A stretch of DNA of 59,744 nucleotides from Candidatus Colwellia aromaticivorans (GCF_003333305.1 NZ_QOLD01000065.1:1-59744), one strand, 5' to 3'; positions 34,902-44,342 are shown, counted from the stretch's first letter. Numbers and translations are program-made. The notes: generated by a model not told the origin, from the letters alone.

Positions 34902-36344
34902 TTATATTGTGGCCTTTATCGCATTTATTAAGCCTTGATTACCCATTATGCTTAACATTCGTTTGAAGTTATAAGCCAGAACATGGAGATTCATTTCGGT
35001 TCTGACATTTTTAAATCGACGAGTGAGTAAATGTGTCATCCCCATCCAACACTTAATAGTGCCGAATGGGTGTTCAACGGTCTGCTTTCTTATTAGCATG
35101 AGGTCAGGCCGTTGTTTCATTAACTTATCCATTTTATCAATACAGTCTTGATGCTCCCACCGAGTTAATTTTCTAGGGTTCGCACCTTTCGTACACTTAG
35201 ATCTCAATGAGCAGGCTCGACAGGTTTTAAGTCTTGCTCGGTAATTAATTTGATACATATCGCCATTTTTTGTCATTGTTTTTCCGGGCGTTAACACTTT
35301 GTTATTGGGGCAAATAAATACATCCATTTCTTTATCATATTTAAACTTCAAACGGTTAATTATTCCTTTCTTATCGCTACCGGAGGTATCACCTTTTGGT
35401 ACCAATGGTGTCATACCTGCATCTTGAGTGTCTTTGATATATTTGCCGCTGAAGTAGCCTTTATCAGCGATAACCGTTAGGTTTTTTCTTTTTAGCGCGT
35501 GTTGAGCCAAAATAGCTGTAGGGCAGAGTTGCCCTCGGTCAGTCGTATTAGTCACTTCATGTGCAACGATTAGGTGATGCTTGGTATCAACAGCACTCTG
35601 TATGTTATAACTGACAACTCTCGTCATACCTTGAGTTTTCATCAGTCTTGAATCTGGATCAGTGGTGGATATTTGTTTTTCTGGGTGGTCTTTAACTTCT
35701 TTTTCTAATGTTTTTAACTCAGCTAATTTCTGTTTTAAATTGTTAATTGTATCTTGTGTTGCCTTGACCGTTTGGGGGCTATGTTGCTCTTCATCAGCAC
35801 GGTCTAGTTTTTCTAAATAGTTGCTAATATGTTTTTCAACACGCTCGATATGAAATGCCATTTTCTTTGGGGTGTAATTATTATCTTTGTTGTTACTGGC
35901 TTTAAATTTACTGCCATCAATGGCAATCTCACCTTCATCAAACATATTAAGTTGTCGGCATAGTTCAACGAATGTCCGGCAAACATGTTTAATACCCTTA
36001 GCGTTATTTTTTCTAAAATCAGCAATGGTTTTAAAATCTGGCGCAAGTCGCTCAAGTAACCACATTAATTCAATATTTCGATTCGCTTCAATTTCTAATC
36101 TTCTAGAGGATTGGACTCGATTAAGATATCCATAGAGATAGAGCTTTAACATGACCGCAGGATGATACTTAGGGCGGCCAGTAGATTTGGTTATCACACC
36201 GGTGAAACCTAAATCAGCTAAATCCAATGCTTCAATAAACACATCAATGACTCTGACGGTATTTTCAGCATTAACAAAGTCATTGAGAGATTCAGGAAAG
36301 AGTGTAGATTGGAAACGGTTAACACCTTTAATAAAGCCTGACAT
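34902..36344 (-). CDS. IS1182-family transposase
   Basis: The 480-residue DDE transposase (from the ATG at 36344; the frame extends four codons to a TTG) is of the IS1182/IS5-related type. It shows the N-terminal DUF772-like part (RPKYHPAVMLKLYLYGYLNR), IAIDGSKFKA with the first aspartate, VIADKGYFSGKYIKD with the second, and QTVEHPFGTIKCWMG with the glutamate, plus a CRACSLRSKC zinc-knuckle-like segment. It is full length with no frameshift and could be active. Candidate terminal repeats lie near 34791 and 36484 but a target duplication was not established. Confidence 0.92.
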   Translation of the reverse strand: MSGFIKGVNRFQSTLFPESLNDFVNAENTVRVIDVFIEALDLADLGFTGVITKSTGRPKYHPAVMLKLYLYGYLNRVQSSRRLEIEANRNIELMWLLERLAPDFKTIADFRKNNAKGIKHVCRTFVELCRQLNMFDEGEIAIDGSKFKASNNKDNNYTPKKMAFHIERVEKHISNYLEKLDRADEEQHSPQTVKATQDTINNLKQKLAELKTLEKEVKDHPEKQISTTDPDSRLMKTQGMTRVVSYNIQSAVDTKHHLIVAHEVTNTTDRGQLCPTAILAQHALKRKNLTVIADKGYFSGKYIKDTQDAGMTPLVPKGDTSGSDKKGIINRLKFKYDKEMDVFICPNNKVLTPGKTMTKNGDMYQINYRARLKTCRACSLRSKCTKGANPRKLTRWEHQDCIDKMDKLMKQRPDLMLIRKQTVEHPFGTIKCWMGMTHLLTRRFKNVRTEMNLHVLAYNFKRMLSIMGNQGLINAIKATI

Positions 36345-36356
36345 TACACTTACCAA

Positions 36357-36698
36357 TAAAGATTAACTTACTGATAAGTATAGTAAATGCATACTTTATT
36401 TGTAGTGTTCTTTAAGACTGATTGATCATAACTATCAGCTAGTTATACGAAAAGGTGATCAAAAGGTTTTCACACAGTCTGTGGCATTAGTGACGGTTAA
36501 CCCAATATCACAAGTTGGTACTTAATGCCCTGGGCTTTCATGTCAATGAGCGATTAACGGCCGTTAAGGAGTGGTTAAATTAAATGAGGCATAACACATA
36601 TAGAAAACATCCACTAAGGTTAACTTTGTAGATAAAAGCTTACCGAAATAGATGCTTCTACTTAACCTCCCTTTATCTGAGTAATAGTTACTTAAGAA
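36357..36698. other. Intergenic stretch with a possible gene fragment and IS end
   Basis: The candidate right end of the IS1182-type element is GTTTTCACACAGTCTGTGGC at about 36465-36484. Just beyond it plus-strand frames read VALVTVNPISQV and, after a shift, LVLNALGFHVNERLTAVKEW to a stop near 36584, which looks like the end of a membrane-protein gene cut off by the insertion. I cannot name it. Confidence 0.4.
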
Positions 36699-37091
36699 CT
36701 AACGCCCAACAAAAACTAAAATAATTTCTTCAGCTGATTTATTCTCAGTTGTACGAGTCACATTATCCTTAATCGTTATGTTGGTTGCTTTATCTAAGTT
36801 ATGTTTATAGGTATATTTCTTTAAGTAATCAAAAGTCATATTAGCATTATAATTTTTAGCAAAATTTGCTATGTGCATACCATTACACAGAGTGCTATTA
36901 GCAAGACCCCTAACGTTATCCTTTTGGCGTCTCAAGGTTGTTTTTAATGCTTTTTGTTCATTGTTACCAGCAAGCACACACATTCTCGTGTATATCGACT
37001 TATCCATGGCAACAAATTTATATTGTACGGCATATGCGCTATTCATCACGAAAATCGCCACTATAATCAGTAATAATTTAATTGGTTTCAT
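36699..37091 (-). CDS. Small secreted protein, DUF3718-like
   Basis: The 130-residue product has a clean signal peptide (about 1-21, ending NSAYA) and a mature domain with two cysteines (C38 and C69, in YTRMCVLAGN and NSTLCNGMHIANFAKNY), the spacing seen in DUF3718 proteins of marine gammaproteobacteria. The function is unknown; a disulfide is likely. A GGAG ribosome site precedes the ATG. It is divergent from the large CadC-like regulator, which could control it. Confidence 0.65.
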   Translation of the reverse strand: MKPIKLLLIIVAIFVMNSAYAVQYKFVAMDKSIYTRMCVLAGNNEQKALKTTLRRQKDNVRGLANSTLCNGMHIANFAKNYNANMTFDYLKKYTYKHNLDKATNITIKDNVTRTTENKSAEEIILVFVGR

Positions 37092-37380
37092 AATTTCGTA
37101 CTCCTATCATTACTCATGACCACAAAATGAAGTTGTCATTATTGAGTATCGTTAGTTAAAACAATTTAATGATTCGCAACAACGTATTCTGTACGCATTG
37201 TCGCGAAAGCTAGACTACACTTTTACTATAATCAATGCGTACTTACTTAACCTAAGGACCATCTATTGATTAGCCATTCATTAGTTATGGATCAGCTAAC
37301 CACTTCGTACCTTGTTGTTATTGTTAAAAATAATATTATGATGCGATATTGAAAAAGCCGATTAAGGGAACACAAAGCCA

Positions 37381-39690
37381 ATGATATTCAGGTTCAATTG
37401 CTGTGAGCTAAATACCGAAAATTTCACTTTGCAGGTCAATGGCGCGTTGCAATTGGTTGAACCCCATGTTTTTGATTTGATTTTATACCTGATTAACCAT
37501 AGAAACAGGTTGGTATCGCGTGATGAGTTATTTGAAAACCTTTGGGCGGGACGTGAAGTTTGCGATGCCGCTTTAAGCAATAATATAAAATGCGCACGCG
37601 CTGTATTAGGAGATGACGGTGAACGACAAGCCATTATAAAAACTACTCGAGGGCGTGGATATCAATTTATTGCCGAAATAAACGCAATTCCTTGTGAGGC
37701 TAACAGCTCAAACATGCCTGAAGCGAGTATTAACGCTACCAACCCGATTATTTTCCCTGCATTTAACAACAAAGGTTATTTATGGCCATTACTGGCAGTC
37801 ACCTTGCTGCTCTTTTTGATTATTAGCTACAACATTTTGACACCGGTTAGCGAAAAAAACGTGAACAATGCGGCTAATAGTCACAACCTTAAATCCATTG
37901 CCGTGTTGCCATTTAATAATCACAGTGAATTAGAAAAGGATGTGTTCTTTACCCGAGGGGTACATGATGACCTGCTAGTACAAATTTCAAAAATCAGCGC
38001 GGTTAAATCAATATCTAGGCCTTCTGTGATGACTTACCTTAACAGTGGTAAGGATGTGCAAACTATCGGCAAAGAACTGGGCGTGGCGACCATACTGCAA
38101 GGCAGTGTGCAACGGGCAACCGAGAATATCCGGATCAATGTTCATTTAATTAATGCCTTAACCAATGAAAATATTTGGGCAGAAAGCTATACCAGAAAAC
38201 TCACCGCTAAAAATGTTTTTGCTATTCAAGAAGAAATCGCAAAAACCATTGCCACAACACTTGAAACGGTGCTTTCACCCAAAGAAATAGCTGATCTTGA
38301 AAGGCTGCCAACCCAAAATATGGCTGCTTTAGAGGCATATTTTAGGGCAAAAGAAAGTGGTCGGAAAAACACTCATGATGGAAATAAGCAAGCCATTGCC
38401 CATTTAGAGAATGCGATAACACTCGACCCAAGTTTTTCCACGGCTTATGCATTGTTAGCTATTTTACATGTAGGGCAAATTTATTGGACCGGACTACCGG
38501 CAAAAGAGCAGTTAGTGAAAGCTGAATCTTTAATCGCAACCTCCATGAAACTTGATAATAATAGCAGTGAATTATATCGAGCCATTGGCAGGCTGAGAAG
38601 TTATGAACAAAACTATCAGGCTGCTGACACAGCTTTTAAAAGAGCAATCAATATCAACCCTAATAATACAGCTGTTTATATGTCATATGCTCAATTAAAT
38701 TTGAGGTACTTAAATAATATTCCTCAGGCAGTTAGCTTGTTATCAACAGCCTACACGCTCAATCCCAACGATGATAATTTGGCCGCAACTCTGGCTCAAG
38801 CATATATTAAGGCCGGTCGTTTCAATGACGCAAGGGAAAAAGTGGAAGATGTTTTTATCCGCAAACCCACTTTTGCCAAAGCCTATAGAGTATTAACTAG
38901 TATTGAATTTTTCGGTGAACATAACATTGCCGAAGCTCTGCGCTCACTTTCTATAGCCATTCAACTAGACCCAAATGTGCCTTTTAATTCAATGTTAATG
39001 GGCTTGATATACATTCACTTAGGCGATAATCAACAAGCGATAGCATGGCTTAGTCATGCTATCGCGCTTGCACCAGAATTTAGTGGGGCAAATCATGCTC
39101 AAGGATTTATTCATCAACTTCGCGGCGACTATAATGCCGCTATCGATTCCTACCTTAAGGTATCAAAAAGCTTCATGCTAGTTAACGAGTCTATGTACAA
39201 CCTGATGAAAGCCGGTTTGCAAACACAGCGTTCAACGGAAGTGATTGCGCATTATCAAAAAATTTATCCTGAACTTTTTGAGGCCGATGTCAAGGTAGAT
39301 GCCACCAATTTTGTCGTCGCGCTAGGGCTTGGCCGATTGTTAAAGCAACAAGGCAAAATAGCGCAGGCGACTAAACTGTTAACTGGTAGCCTTAAAGCGG
39401 CTCAGGTTGAAATTCATGGCGGCTGGGCGGATGAACATAACAACTGGCAGGCTCAAATTTATTTAGCGTTGGGGGACAAAAAGGCCGCATTGAAAGCTTT
39501 TTCTGAGGTTGTTGAACAAGGCTGGCACTCAGAGAAACTGATCAATGATCCTGACTATCTCGAGCTTCATAGTGAGCCAATATTTCAACAACTAGTACAG
39601 AATATGCAATTTCGCCTTAAGTTAGAGCGAGAGAAAATAAAAAAGATGAAATCTAGTGGAGAACTATCTCCTATCCCGGCAATTCCATAA
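37381..39690 (+). CDS. CadC/ToxR-like membrane regulator with TolB-like and TPR domains
   Basis: The 769-residue protein has an OmpR-type winged-helix DNA-binding domain (about 1-98; VFDLILYLINHRNRLVSRDE and IKTTRGRGYQFIAEI), one membrane helix (about 137-158, YLWPLLAVTLLLFLIISYNI), a periplasmic TolB-N/FlgO-like domain (about 175-290, KSIAVLPFNNHSELEKDVFF) and some eight TPR repeats to about 660. Proteins of this plan sense periplasmic signals and act directly on DNA from the membrane. No operon partner follows; the divergent DUF3718-like gene is the nearest candidate target. Target and signal are unknown. Confidence 0.87.
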   Translation: MIFRFNCCELNTENFTLQVNGALQLVEPHVFDLILYLINHRNRLVSRDELFENLWAGREVCDAALSNNIKCARAVLGDDGERQAIIKTTRGRGYQFIAEINAIPCEANSSNMPEASINATNPIIFPAFNNKGYLWPLLAVTLLLFLIISYNILTPVSEKNVNNAANSHNLKSIAVLPFNNHSELEKDVFFTRGVHDDLLVQISKISAVKSISRPSVMTYLNSGKDVQTIGKELGVATILQGSVQRATENIRINVHLINALTNENIWAESYTRKLTAKNVFAIQEEIAKTIATTLETVLSPKEIADLERLPTQNMAALEAYFRAKESGRKNTHDGNKQAIAHLENAITLDPSFSTAYALLAILHVGQIYWTGLPAKEQLVKAESLIATSMKLDNNSSELYRAIGRLRSYEQNYQAADTAFKRAININPNNTAVYMSYAQLNLRYLNNIPQAVSLLSTAYTLNPNDDNLAATLAQAYIKAGRFNDAREKVEDVFIRKPTFAKAYRVLTSIEFFGEHNIAEALRSLSIAIQLDPNVPFNSMLMGLIYIHLGDNQQAIAWLSHAIALAPEFSGANHAQGFIHQLRGDYNAAIDSYLKVSKSFMLVNESMYNLMKAGLQTQRSTEVIAHYQKIYPELFEADVKVDATNFVVALGLGRLLKQQGKIAQATKLLTGSLKAAQVEIHGGWADEHNNWQAQIYLALGDKKAALKAFSEVVEQGWHSEKLINDPDYLELHSEPIFQQLVQNMQFRLKLEREKIKKMKSSGELSPIPAIP

Positions 39691-40248
39691 GTTGAAACAA
39701 CCATAAGAATCACTTAGCCAGAGAGAATTTTAATATGAAGGTAAAATACCGAAGTTAATATTGAGTGTTAGCTTTTCCTAAGTAGAGTTCTTTACTTTGT
39801 AATTGCAATAAACCCCCTTAAGTCTGATAGACTACTTTTGGCACAAAGCGACTGAAAACAGCACCAATAATTAGGCATTACTAAGGTCTATAAAGTGGCC
39901 AAAAATAGACGTAATTTGCACATCTAAGCCTACTTATGTGTGATTACTCTTCTTATTAAATTAACTCTATAACCTAGAGTTATCTTTATCATTATTTAAT
40001 AAATAGCCCTTTTGTAGAGTTTAATCTTGCTGGACAAAATTTAGAAATAAACTGGAACCCACACAAATGCTTAGCTTATACTTGAACTGATAGGTAGGTC
40101 ACATACAACCTGAGTATACTGACAGTGTTTAAAGAACCATTTACGCGATTTCAATAGCTAAAAAAATCCAGAAGGGTATCGAAATTCCAGAAACCAAGGT
40201 AAATTCCCACACGTATAAATCTACCGTATAGATATCGGCTGTAATTTT
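39691..40248. other. Non-coding gap upstream of csrB
   Basis: No intact gene is seen. TAACTCTA-TAACC-TAGAGTTA at 39962-39982 is a perfect 8-bp inverted repeat with a 5-base spacer, similar in form to operators of MerR-family regulators, but no MerR gene or suitable target is adjacent. A frame of about 30 codons near 40140-40233 (KKIQKGIEIPETKVNSHTYK) ends at a stop and may be a gene remnant. Confidence 0.4.
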
Positions 40249-40266
40249 TGTAAGACATGTCTTACA
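40249..40266. promoter_or_regulatory. GacA/UvrY upstream activating box for csrB
   Basis: TGTAAGACATGTCTTACA is a perfect match to the known TGTAAG-N6-CTTACA consensus bound by GacA/UvrY response regulators upstream of csrB/rsmY/rsmZ-type genes. It lies about 165 bp before the inferred RNA start, within the usual range. Confidence 0.88.
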
Positions 40267-40430
40267 TGGGTGTGAGATATATTGTTTTTAATACTAGTTT
40301 TATTCACTGGTTTTATTTAAGTACTTGAATTTTATTGATATTAATAAAGTTAATTCATTACAAAAAATTTACTAATGAAATGTTTTATTTTCATCCTTCT
40401 AAACTTAAGTTTTAAGTGTATTATTAATCA

Positions 40431-40850
40431 TGTCAGGAAGACACAGAGCAGGAAGCTCTTTAATATACTTTATTCGCTGTAATGGTTATTAAGGTAAAGA
40501 GTACTAAAGTATGAAGTACTAAGGTATTTGAATAAGGCTTAAGGATAAAGTCTAGTAATTAAGAAGTTACTAAAGGATGAAAATAACAAGGATGTGAATC
40601 AATAAGGATTTTGATGTCAGGAAGACGATGTCTAGGAGGAAATTTTTGTTGTAAATGGAATTTATATAAAGGATTTTTTAAGGATGATAGCAAGGAAATA
40701 CAAGGCTGTATTGCTAAAGGACAATAAGTAGGTATTACTTAAAGGATATACTAAGGAAAGTATTCACGGATGAAATGAGAACACTAAATAAAAGTGCAGG
40801 ATGCACATAAGCTAGTTATAAAGTGCAGCTCTTAGAGTTGCACTTTTTTA
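40431..40850 (+). ncRNA. csrB: CsrB-type regulatory RNA (CsrA/RsmA-sequestering)
   Basis: A stretch of about 420 bp without an ORF contains 18 GGA triplets, many as AAGGAT, AGGAAG or CAGGA, several of them in small hairpin loops (GTCAGGAAGAC, GAGCAGGAAGCTC, GTGCAGGATGCAC). This is the hallmark of CsrB RNAs, which titrate the translational regulator CsrA. A TATTAT -10-like box lies at 40419-40424, and an upstream GacA/UvrY box at 40249. A terminator (AAGTGCA...TGCACTT plus T-run) closes it at 40821-40850. The E. coli CsrB is about 370 nt with a similar number of GGA motifs. The 5' end is inferred to within a few bases. Confidence 0.88.
40821..40850 (+). terminator. Rho-independent terminator of csrB
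   Basis: AAGTGCA pairs with TGCACTT, extended by CTC/GAG across a TTA loop, followed by six Ts. Confidence 0.9.
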
Positions 40851-40969
40851 TGCCCTTTATTAAGTTTATGTGTGCTATCACAGATAAATACCTATAAAAA
40901 GTGGCTTTAGATTTTTCAGTTTTAGTTCATCATTACAATGATATAACCGAATTTTGTTGAAGCACAACA

Positions 40970-41005
40970 AAAAGAAAAGGCGACTATGTTGAACATAATC
41001 GCCTT
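40970..41005 (-). terminator. Rho-independent terminator at the end of the paa leftward genes
   Basis: On the minus strand AAGGCGATTATGTT pairs with AACATAGTCGCCTT (one mismatch) and is followed by TTCTTTTTG. It lies 25 bp past the stop of the fused dehydrogenase gene, between it and csrB. Confidence 0.85.
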
Positions 41006-41030
41006 GAGTTAAATCTAAGTTAGTCAAAAG

Positions 41031-43166
41031 CTAGCTTGTAAGCTTTTCCCCTTCTGCAACTAATTTTTCTAATAATGGGGCTACTTGCCAATAAGTATTT
41101 CCAGCTTGTTGTTGGAATTTTTTGATTGTAGTGACAACTGTTTCTAAACCAATTTCATCGGCATAACACATGGGGCCACCTAAGTAGCGTGGAAATCCAT
41201 AACCGTTAAGCCAAATGGCATCAATATCACTGGCGCGACTAGCTATGCCTTGCTCTAGTATATAGGCACCTTCATTGATCAAAGCAAAAATCAGTCGTTG
41301 TTGAACTTCTTCATCACTGATATCACTGCGTTGTTTAATACCTAACTTTGCAGCATGAGTTCTAATAAGGTTAACAGCAGTATCGTCTGGACTACGCTTG
41401 TTAGTTTTTTCATCATATTGATAAAAACCCGCGTGAGTTTTTTGTCCTAATCGGCCGGCTTCCACTAACATATCTGCGGGAGCGAAATAACAAGGATCAT
41501 CAGAGCGATCAGTATTTGCTTGTCGAGCTTTATAACCGATATCTATGCCTGACATATCGTTAACGGCTAATGGCCCCATGGCCATTCCCCACTGTACCAT
41601 GGCATTGTCTACTTGCTGTGGCGTAGCACCTTCAAGTAATAACATATTGGCTTCGCGACCATAACAAGCATACATGCGATTTCCGACAAAACCGTAGCAA
41701 ACTTTTACTGCGACGCTTATCTTGCCCATTTTTTTGCCTAAGGTCATTGCCGTAGTAAGTGTTTGGGCGTCAGTATATTTAGTGGCAACTACTTCCAATA
41801 ATTTCATTATATTGGCAGGGCTAAAAAAGTGCATGCCAACGACTTTTTCTGGTCGTGTGGTTGCTTTGGCTATTTCATCAATATCTAAGTAAGAGGTATT
41901 ACTCGCCAGAATTGCATCAGGCTTACAGACATTATCTAGTTGAGAAAATATTTGTTGTTTGACCTCCATGGTTTCAAAGGCGGCTTCTACGACTAGGTCA
42001 ACTTGCGCTAAATCTTGATACTCACAAGTGCCAGTGATTAATGCCATACATTGATTAACTTTTTCTTTGCTAATAATGCCACGAGTTTGTGCTTGCTGAT
42101 AACGTTTGGCAATGGCATTAATGCCTTTGGCTAAGTTACTTTCACTCATTTCTAGCAGTGTTACATTAATGCCTGCATTAGCAAAACACATGGCAATACC
42201 GCCTCCCATAGTGCCAGCACCAATAACGGCAACTGATTTTATATCGGTAGGTGTTGGCTTTGTCTCAGAGGAAATCATGAGTTTAGAAGCTGTTTTTTCG
42301 GCAAAAAATGCGTGGCGCATTGCGCGTGATTGAGCAGAGCCCCGACATTCTAAAAAGTATTCACGTTCTTTCGCCATGGCTTCATTTAAAGGTAAAGTAA
42401 ATGAATTTTCTATTGAGTTAACGGCGCTTTGTGGTGCTTGTTGACCACGTGATTTTTTCGCCAGCTTATCTCTAAATTGCTGACATAACGCTAGCGCAGC
42501 CTGTTTTTTCTCACTATTAAGTGTCATTGGTTGTTGAGTTATTATTTTACTTGTTTGGTTTTGTTCAAGTAATTCTTTGGTAAAGGTAATTGTTTCGTGA
42601 AGTAAATGATCTTTATTACTACTATCCGCGCTGATTAGTAAGTCGATAATGCCATATTCATCAAGTTGGTCTACCTTTTGAGGTTTTCCTGATGTGATCA
42701 TCGTTAATGCCAATTCAACGCCGGCAATTCTAGGTAATAGTTGTGTGCCGCCAGCACCAGGAATTAGCCCTAGATTAACTTCAGGTAAGCCAATTTTTGT
42801 GCCTTTAACGGCAACGCGATAATGACAGGCAAGCGCTAATTCAAATCCGCCGCCTAGTACTGAACCGAATAGAGCAGCAATGATAGGTTTTTTACATTGG
42901 TTTATACGTTGTAAAACATCAGGTAAATGAGGCTCTTTTGGCGTTTTACCAAATTCTTTAATATCAGCTCCTGCAATAAAAGTTTTACCTTGGCAATATA
43001 TAACAATAGCCTCGATACTTTCATTTTGTTCTGCTTGAGTAATAGCATCTACTACCCCTTGGCGAACTGCATGTGATAGCGCATTCACTGGTGGGTTATC
43101 AATATTGATGATAGTAATGTTATCGGCATGTGGTGTTGTTGGTATTAGTAATACAGGGTTAGTCAT
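41031..43166 (-). CDS. Fused enoyl-CoA hydratase / 3-hydroxyacyl-CoA dehydrogenase
   Basis: This 711-residue protein combines an N-terminal crotonase domain (about 10-200; IAGADIKEFG, GSVLGGGFELALACHYR, LPEVNLGLIPGAGGTQLLPR) with an NAD-binding 3-hydroxyacyl-CoA dehydrogenase domain (about 305-480; VAVIGAGTMGGGIAMCFANA) and two C-terminal HCDH domains (about 485-705). It resembles FadJ or FadB in layout. In the paa locus it would replace the separate PaaF and PaaH, which are absent here, in beta-oxidation of 2,3-didehydroadipyl-CoA. It lies 141 bp after paaX, and a repeat containing CGCTTGCCCTGAGC occupies the gap. A terminator follows. Confidence 0.9.
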   Translation of the reverse strand: MTNPVLLIPTTPHADNITIINIDNPPVNALSHAVRQGVVDAITQAEQNESIEAIVIYCQGKTFIAGADIKEFGKTPKEPHLPDVLQRINQCKKPIIAALFGSVLGGGFELALACHYRVAVKGTKIGLPEVNLGLIPGAGGTQLLPRIAGVELALTMITSGKPQKVDQLDEYGIIDLLISADSSNKDHLLHETITFTKELLEQNQTSKIITQQPMTLNSEKKQAALALCQQFRDKLAKKSRGQQAPQSAVNSIENSFTLPLNEAMAKEREYFLECRGSAQSRAMRHAFFAEKTASKLMISSETKPTPTDIKSVAVIGAGTMGGGIAMCFANAGINVTLLEMSESNLAKGINAIAKRYQQAQTRGIISKEKVNQCMALITGTCEYQDLAQVDLVVEAAFETMEVKQQIFSQLDNVCKPDAILASNTSYLDIDEIAKATTRPEKVVGMHFFSPANIMKLLEVVATKYTDAQTLTTAMTLGKKMGKISVAVKVCYGFVGNRMYACYGREANMLLLEGATPQQVDNAMVQWGMAMGPLAVNDMSGIDIGYKARQANTDRSDDPCYFAPADMLVEAGRLGQKTHAGFYQYDEKTNKRSPDDTAVNLIRTHAAKLGIKQRSDISDEEVQQRLIFALINEGAYILEQGIASRASDIDAIWLNGYGFPRYLGGPMCYADEIGLETVVTTIKKFQQQAGNTYWQVAPLLEKLVAEGEKLTS

Positions 43167-43258
43167 ATTCTTGTTTTATCCTAAAGCGGTGAAGCCTTTG
43201 CTGTTATTAATTTGATTATTTAGGTTTTTATAGTTGTAACTATTCACCTAGCGCCATT

Positions 43259-43305
43259 TCGCTTGCCCTGAGCCGCTTGCCCTGAGCTTGTCGAAGGGTC
43301 GAAGG
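43259..43305. repeat. Palindromic CCCTGAGCTTGTCGAAGGG-type repeat
   Basis: CGCTTGCCCTGAGC occurs twice in tandem, and the second copy runs into CTTGTCGAAGGGTCGAAGG. The CCCTGAGCTTGTCGAAGGG motif is a widely dispersed intergenic palindrome in many proteobacteria. It is GC-rich against an AT-rich background. It separates the stop of paaX from the fused dehydrogenase gene. Confidence 0.7.
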
Positions 43306-43306
43306 A

Positions 43307-44236
43307 TTAAGACACAAATCGCTGATAAAATTTATTACTGGCTTCAGGTAGTTTTCCCTGAGCATTTTTCATATTTTCTTCAATATATGTCGCAGAAGAT
43401 TCTCCTAGCACTTTATACATCTTCTTTACTAAATCATGTGCCTCATATCCTACCCAACCTTGTTTTAACATGGCTTGTGGGAAATCAGGATCTCGTAATA
43501 AAACCCGGCGATAATCATGAATTAATATTACTCTAAGTAAAAAGTATTCTGTCGTACTCAGTTGCTCTGGCTTAGAATGTTTGTTTAAAAGTTGTTGGCA
43601 AAGAGGTCGATAAAAATTAAGAAAATCACGATAACTTGTTTCTAATTCTGATAATTCCCAACGATCTTTTATCAGTGCTTTCATTACGCTTTGTGAATTT
43701 AAATCAGCAACACTACCGTTGAGTACTATGACATTGCCCGCTAGGCCTAGTTCATGTATAGCTTCATCCAATGATGAGGCATCGCAAGAAGGATGTGCGT
43801 AAAGTCCAGAGACTAAGGTGTTAAACCCTTGCCAAAGTAAACTTTTCCTAAACTCTTCTTTTTTATCGTCTGGTATTGAAATAGGTAAAACTAAAATCCA
43901 GTTTCCACTCCAGTCAGCTTGATCAGCGGCATAAATTCTTCTTGCTGCTTTTTCGTAATGCGCCATGGCAAAATCGGTAAAGCAGTAATAACTACATCGA
44001 CCAACTTTATTTCCTTGCAACCAGTTATTTTGTACTAGACGATAGACAGAGGTTCGTACTTGACGTTCATTAAAGCCCAATGGCTCAAGCACTTTTATTA
44101 AACTTGAAAGCCAAAGCCAACTACCATGTTGAGAAACGATATCACCAAAAATAGTGACTATCATCGAGGTACAAGTAATACTACTTTGTTTTATATGTTT
44201 TTTAACAGTAAGATTAATTTTGCTGGTTTTTGTCAT
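43307..44236 (-). CDS. paaX: Phenylacetate regulon repressor PaaX
   Basis: PaaX represses phenylacetate genes and is released by phenylacetyl-CoA. The 309-residue length (from the ATG at 44236) is close to E. coli PaaX (316). The winged-helix start reads TCTSMIVTIFGDIVSQHGSW and LGFNERQVRTSVYRLVQNNW (about 22-70), with the PaaX C-domain after. A further in-frame ATG exists 8 codons upstream, but GGTAGGA sits before the ATG used. It is separated from paaE by a family A repeat. Confidence 0.93.
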   Translation of the reverse strand: MTKTSKINLTVKKHIKQSSITCTSMIVTIFGDIVSQHGSWLWLSSLIKVLEPLGFNERQVRTSVYRLVQNNWLQGNKVGRCSYYCFTDFAMAHYEKAARRIYAADQADWSGNWILVLPISIPDDKKEEFRKSLLWQGFNTLVSGLYAHPSCDASSLDEAIHELGLAGNVIVLNGSVADLNSQSVMKALIKDRWELSELETSYRDFLNFYRPLCQQLLNKHSKPEQLSTTEYFLLRVILIHDYRRVLLRDPDFPQAMLKQGWVGYEAHDLVKKMYKVLGESSATYIEENMKNAQGKLPEASNKFYQRFVS

Positions 44237-44342
44237 GCTTTTTCCTACCTTCATTAACACTGATTTTGTATTGCCGCTTAGTAAATTGTAATCAATTTAC
44301 TAAGCGGGTAGCAAGTAGGGAATATATTTATAGTCAATATTT

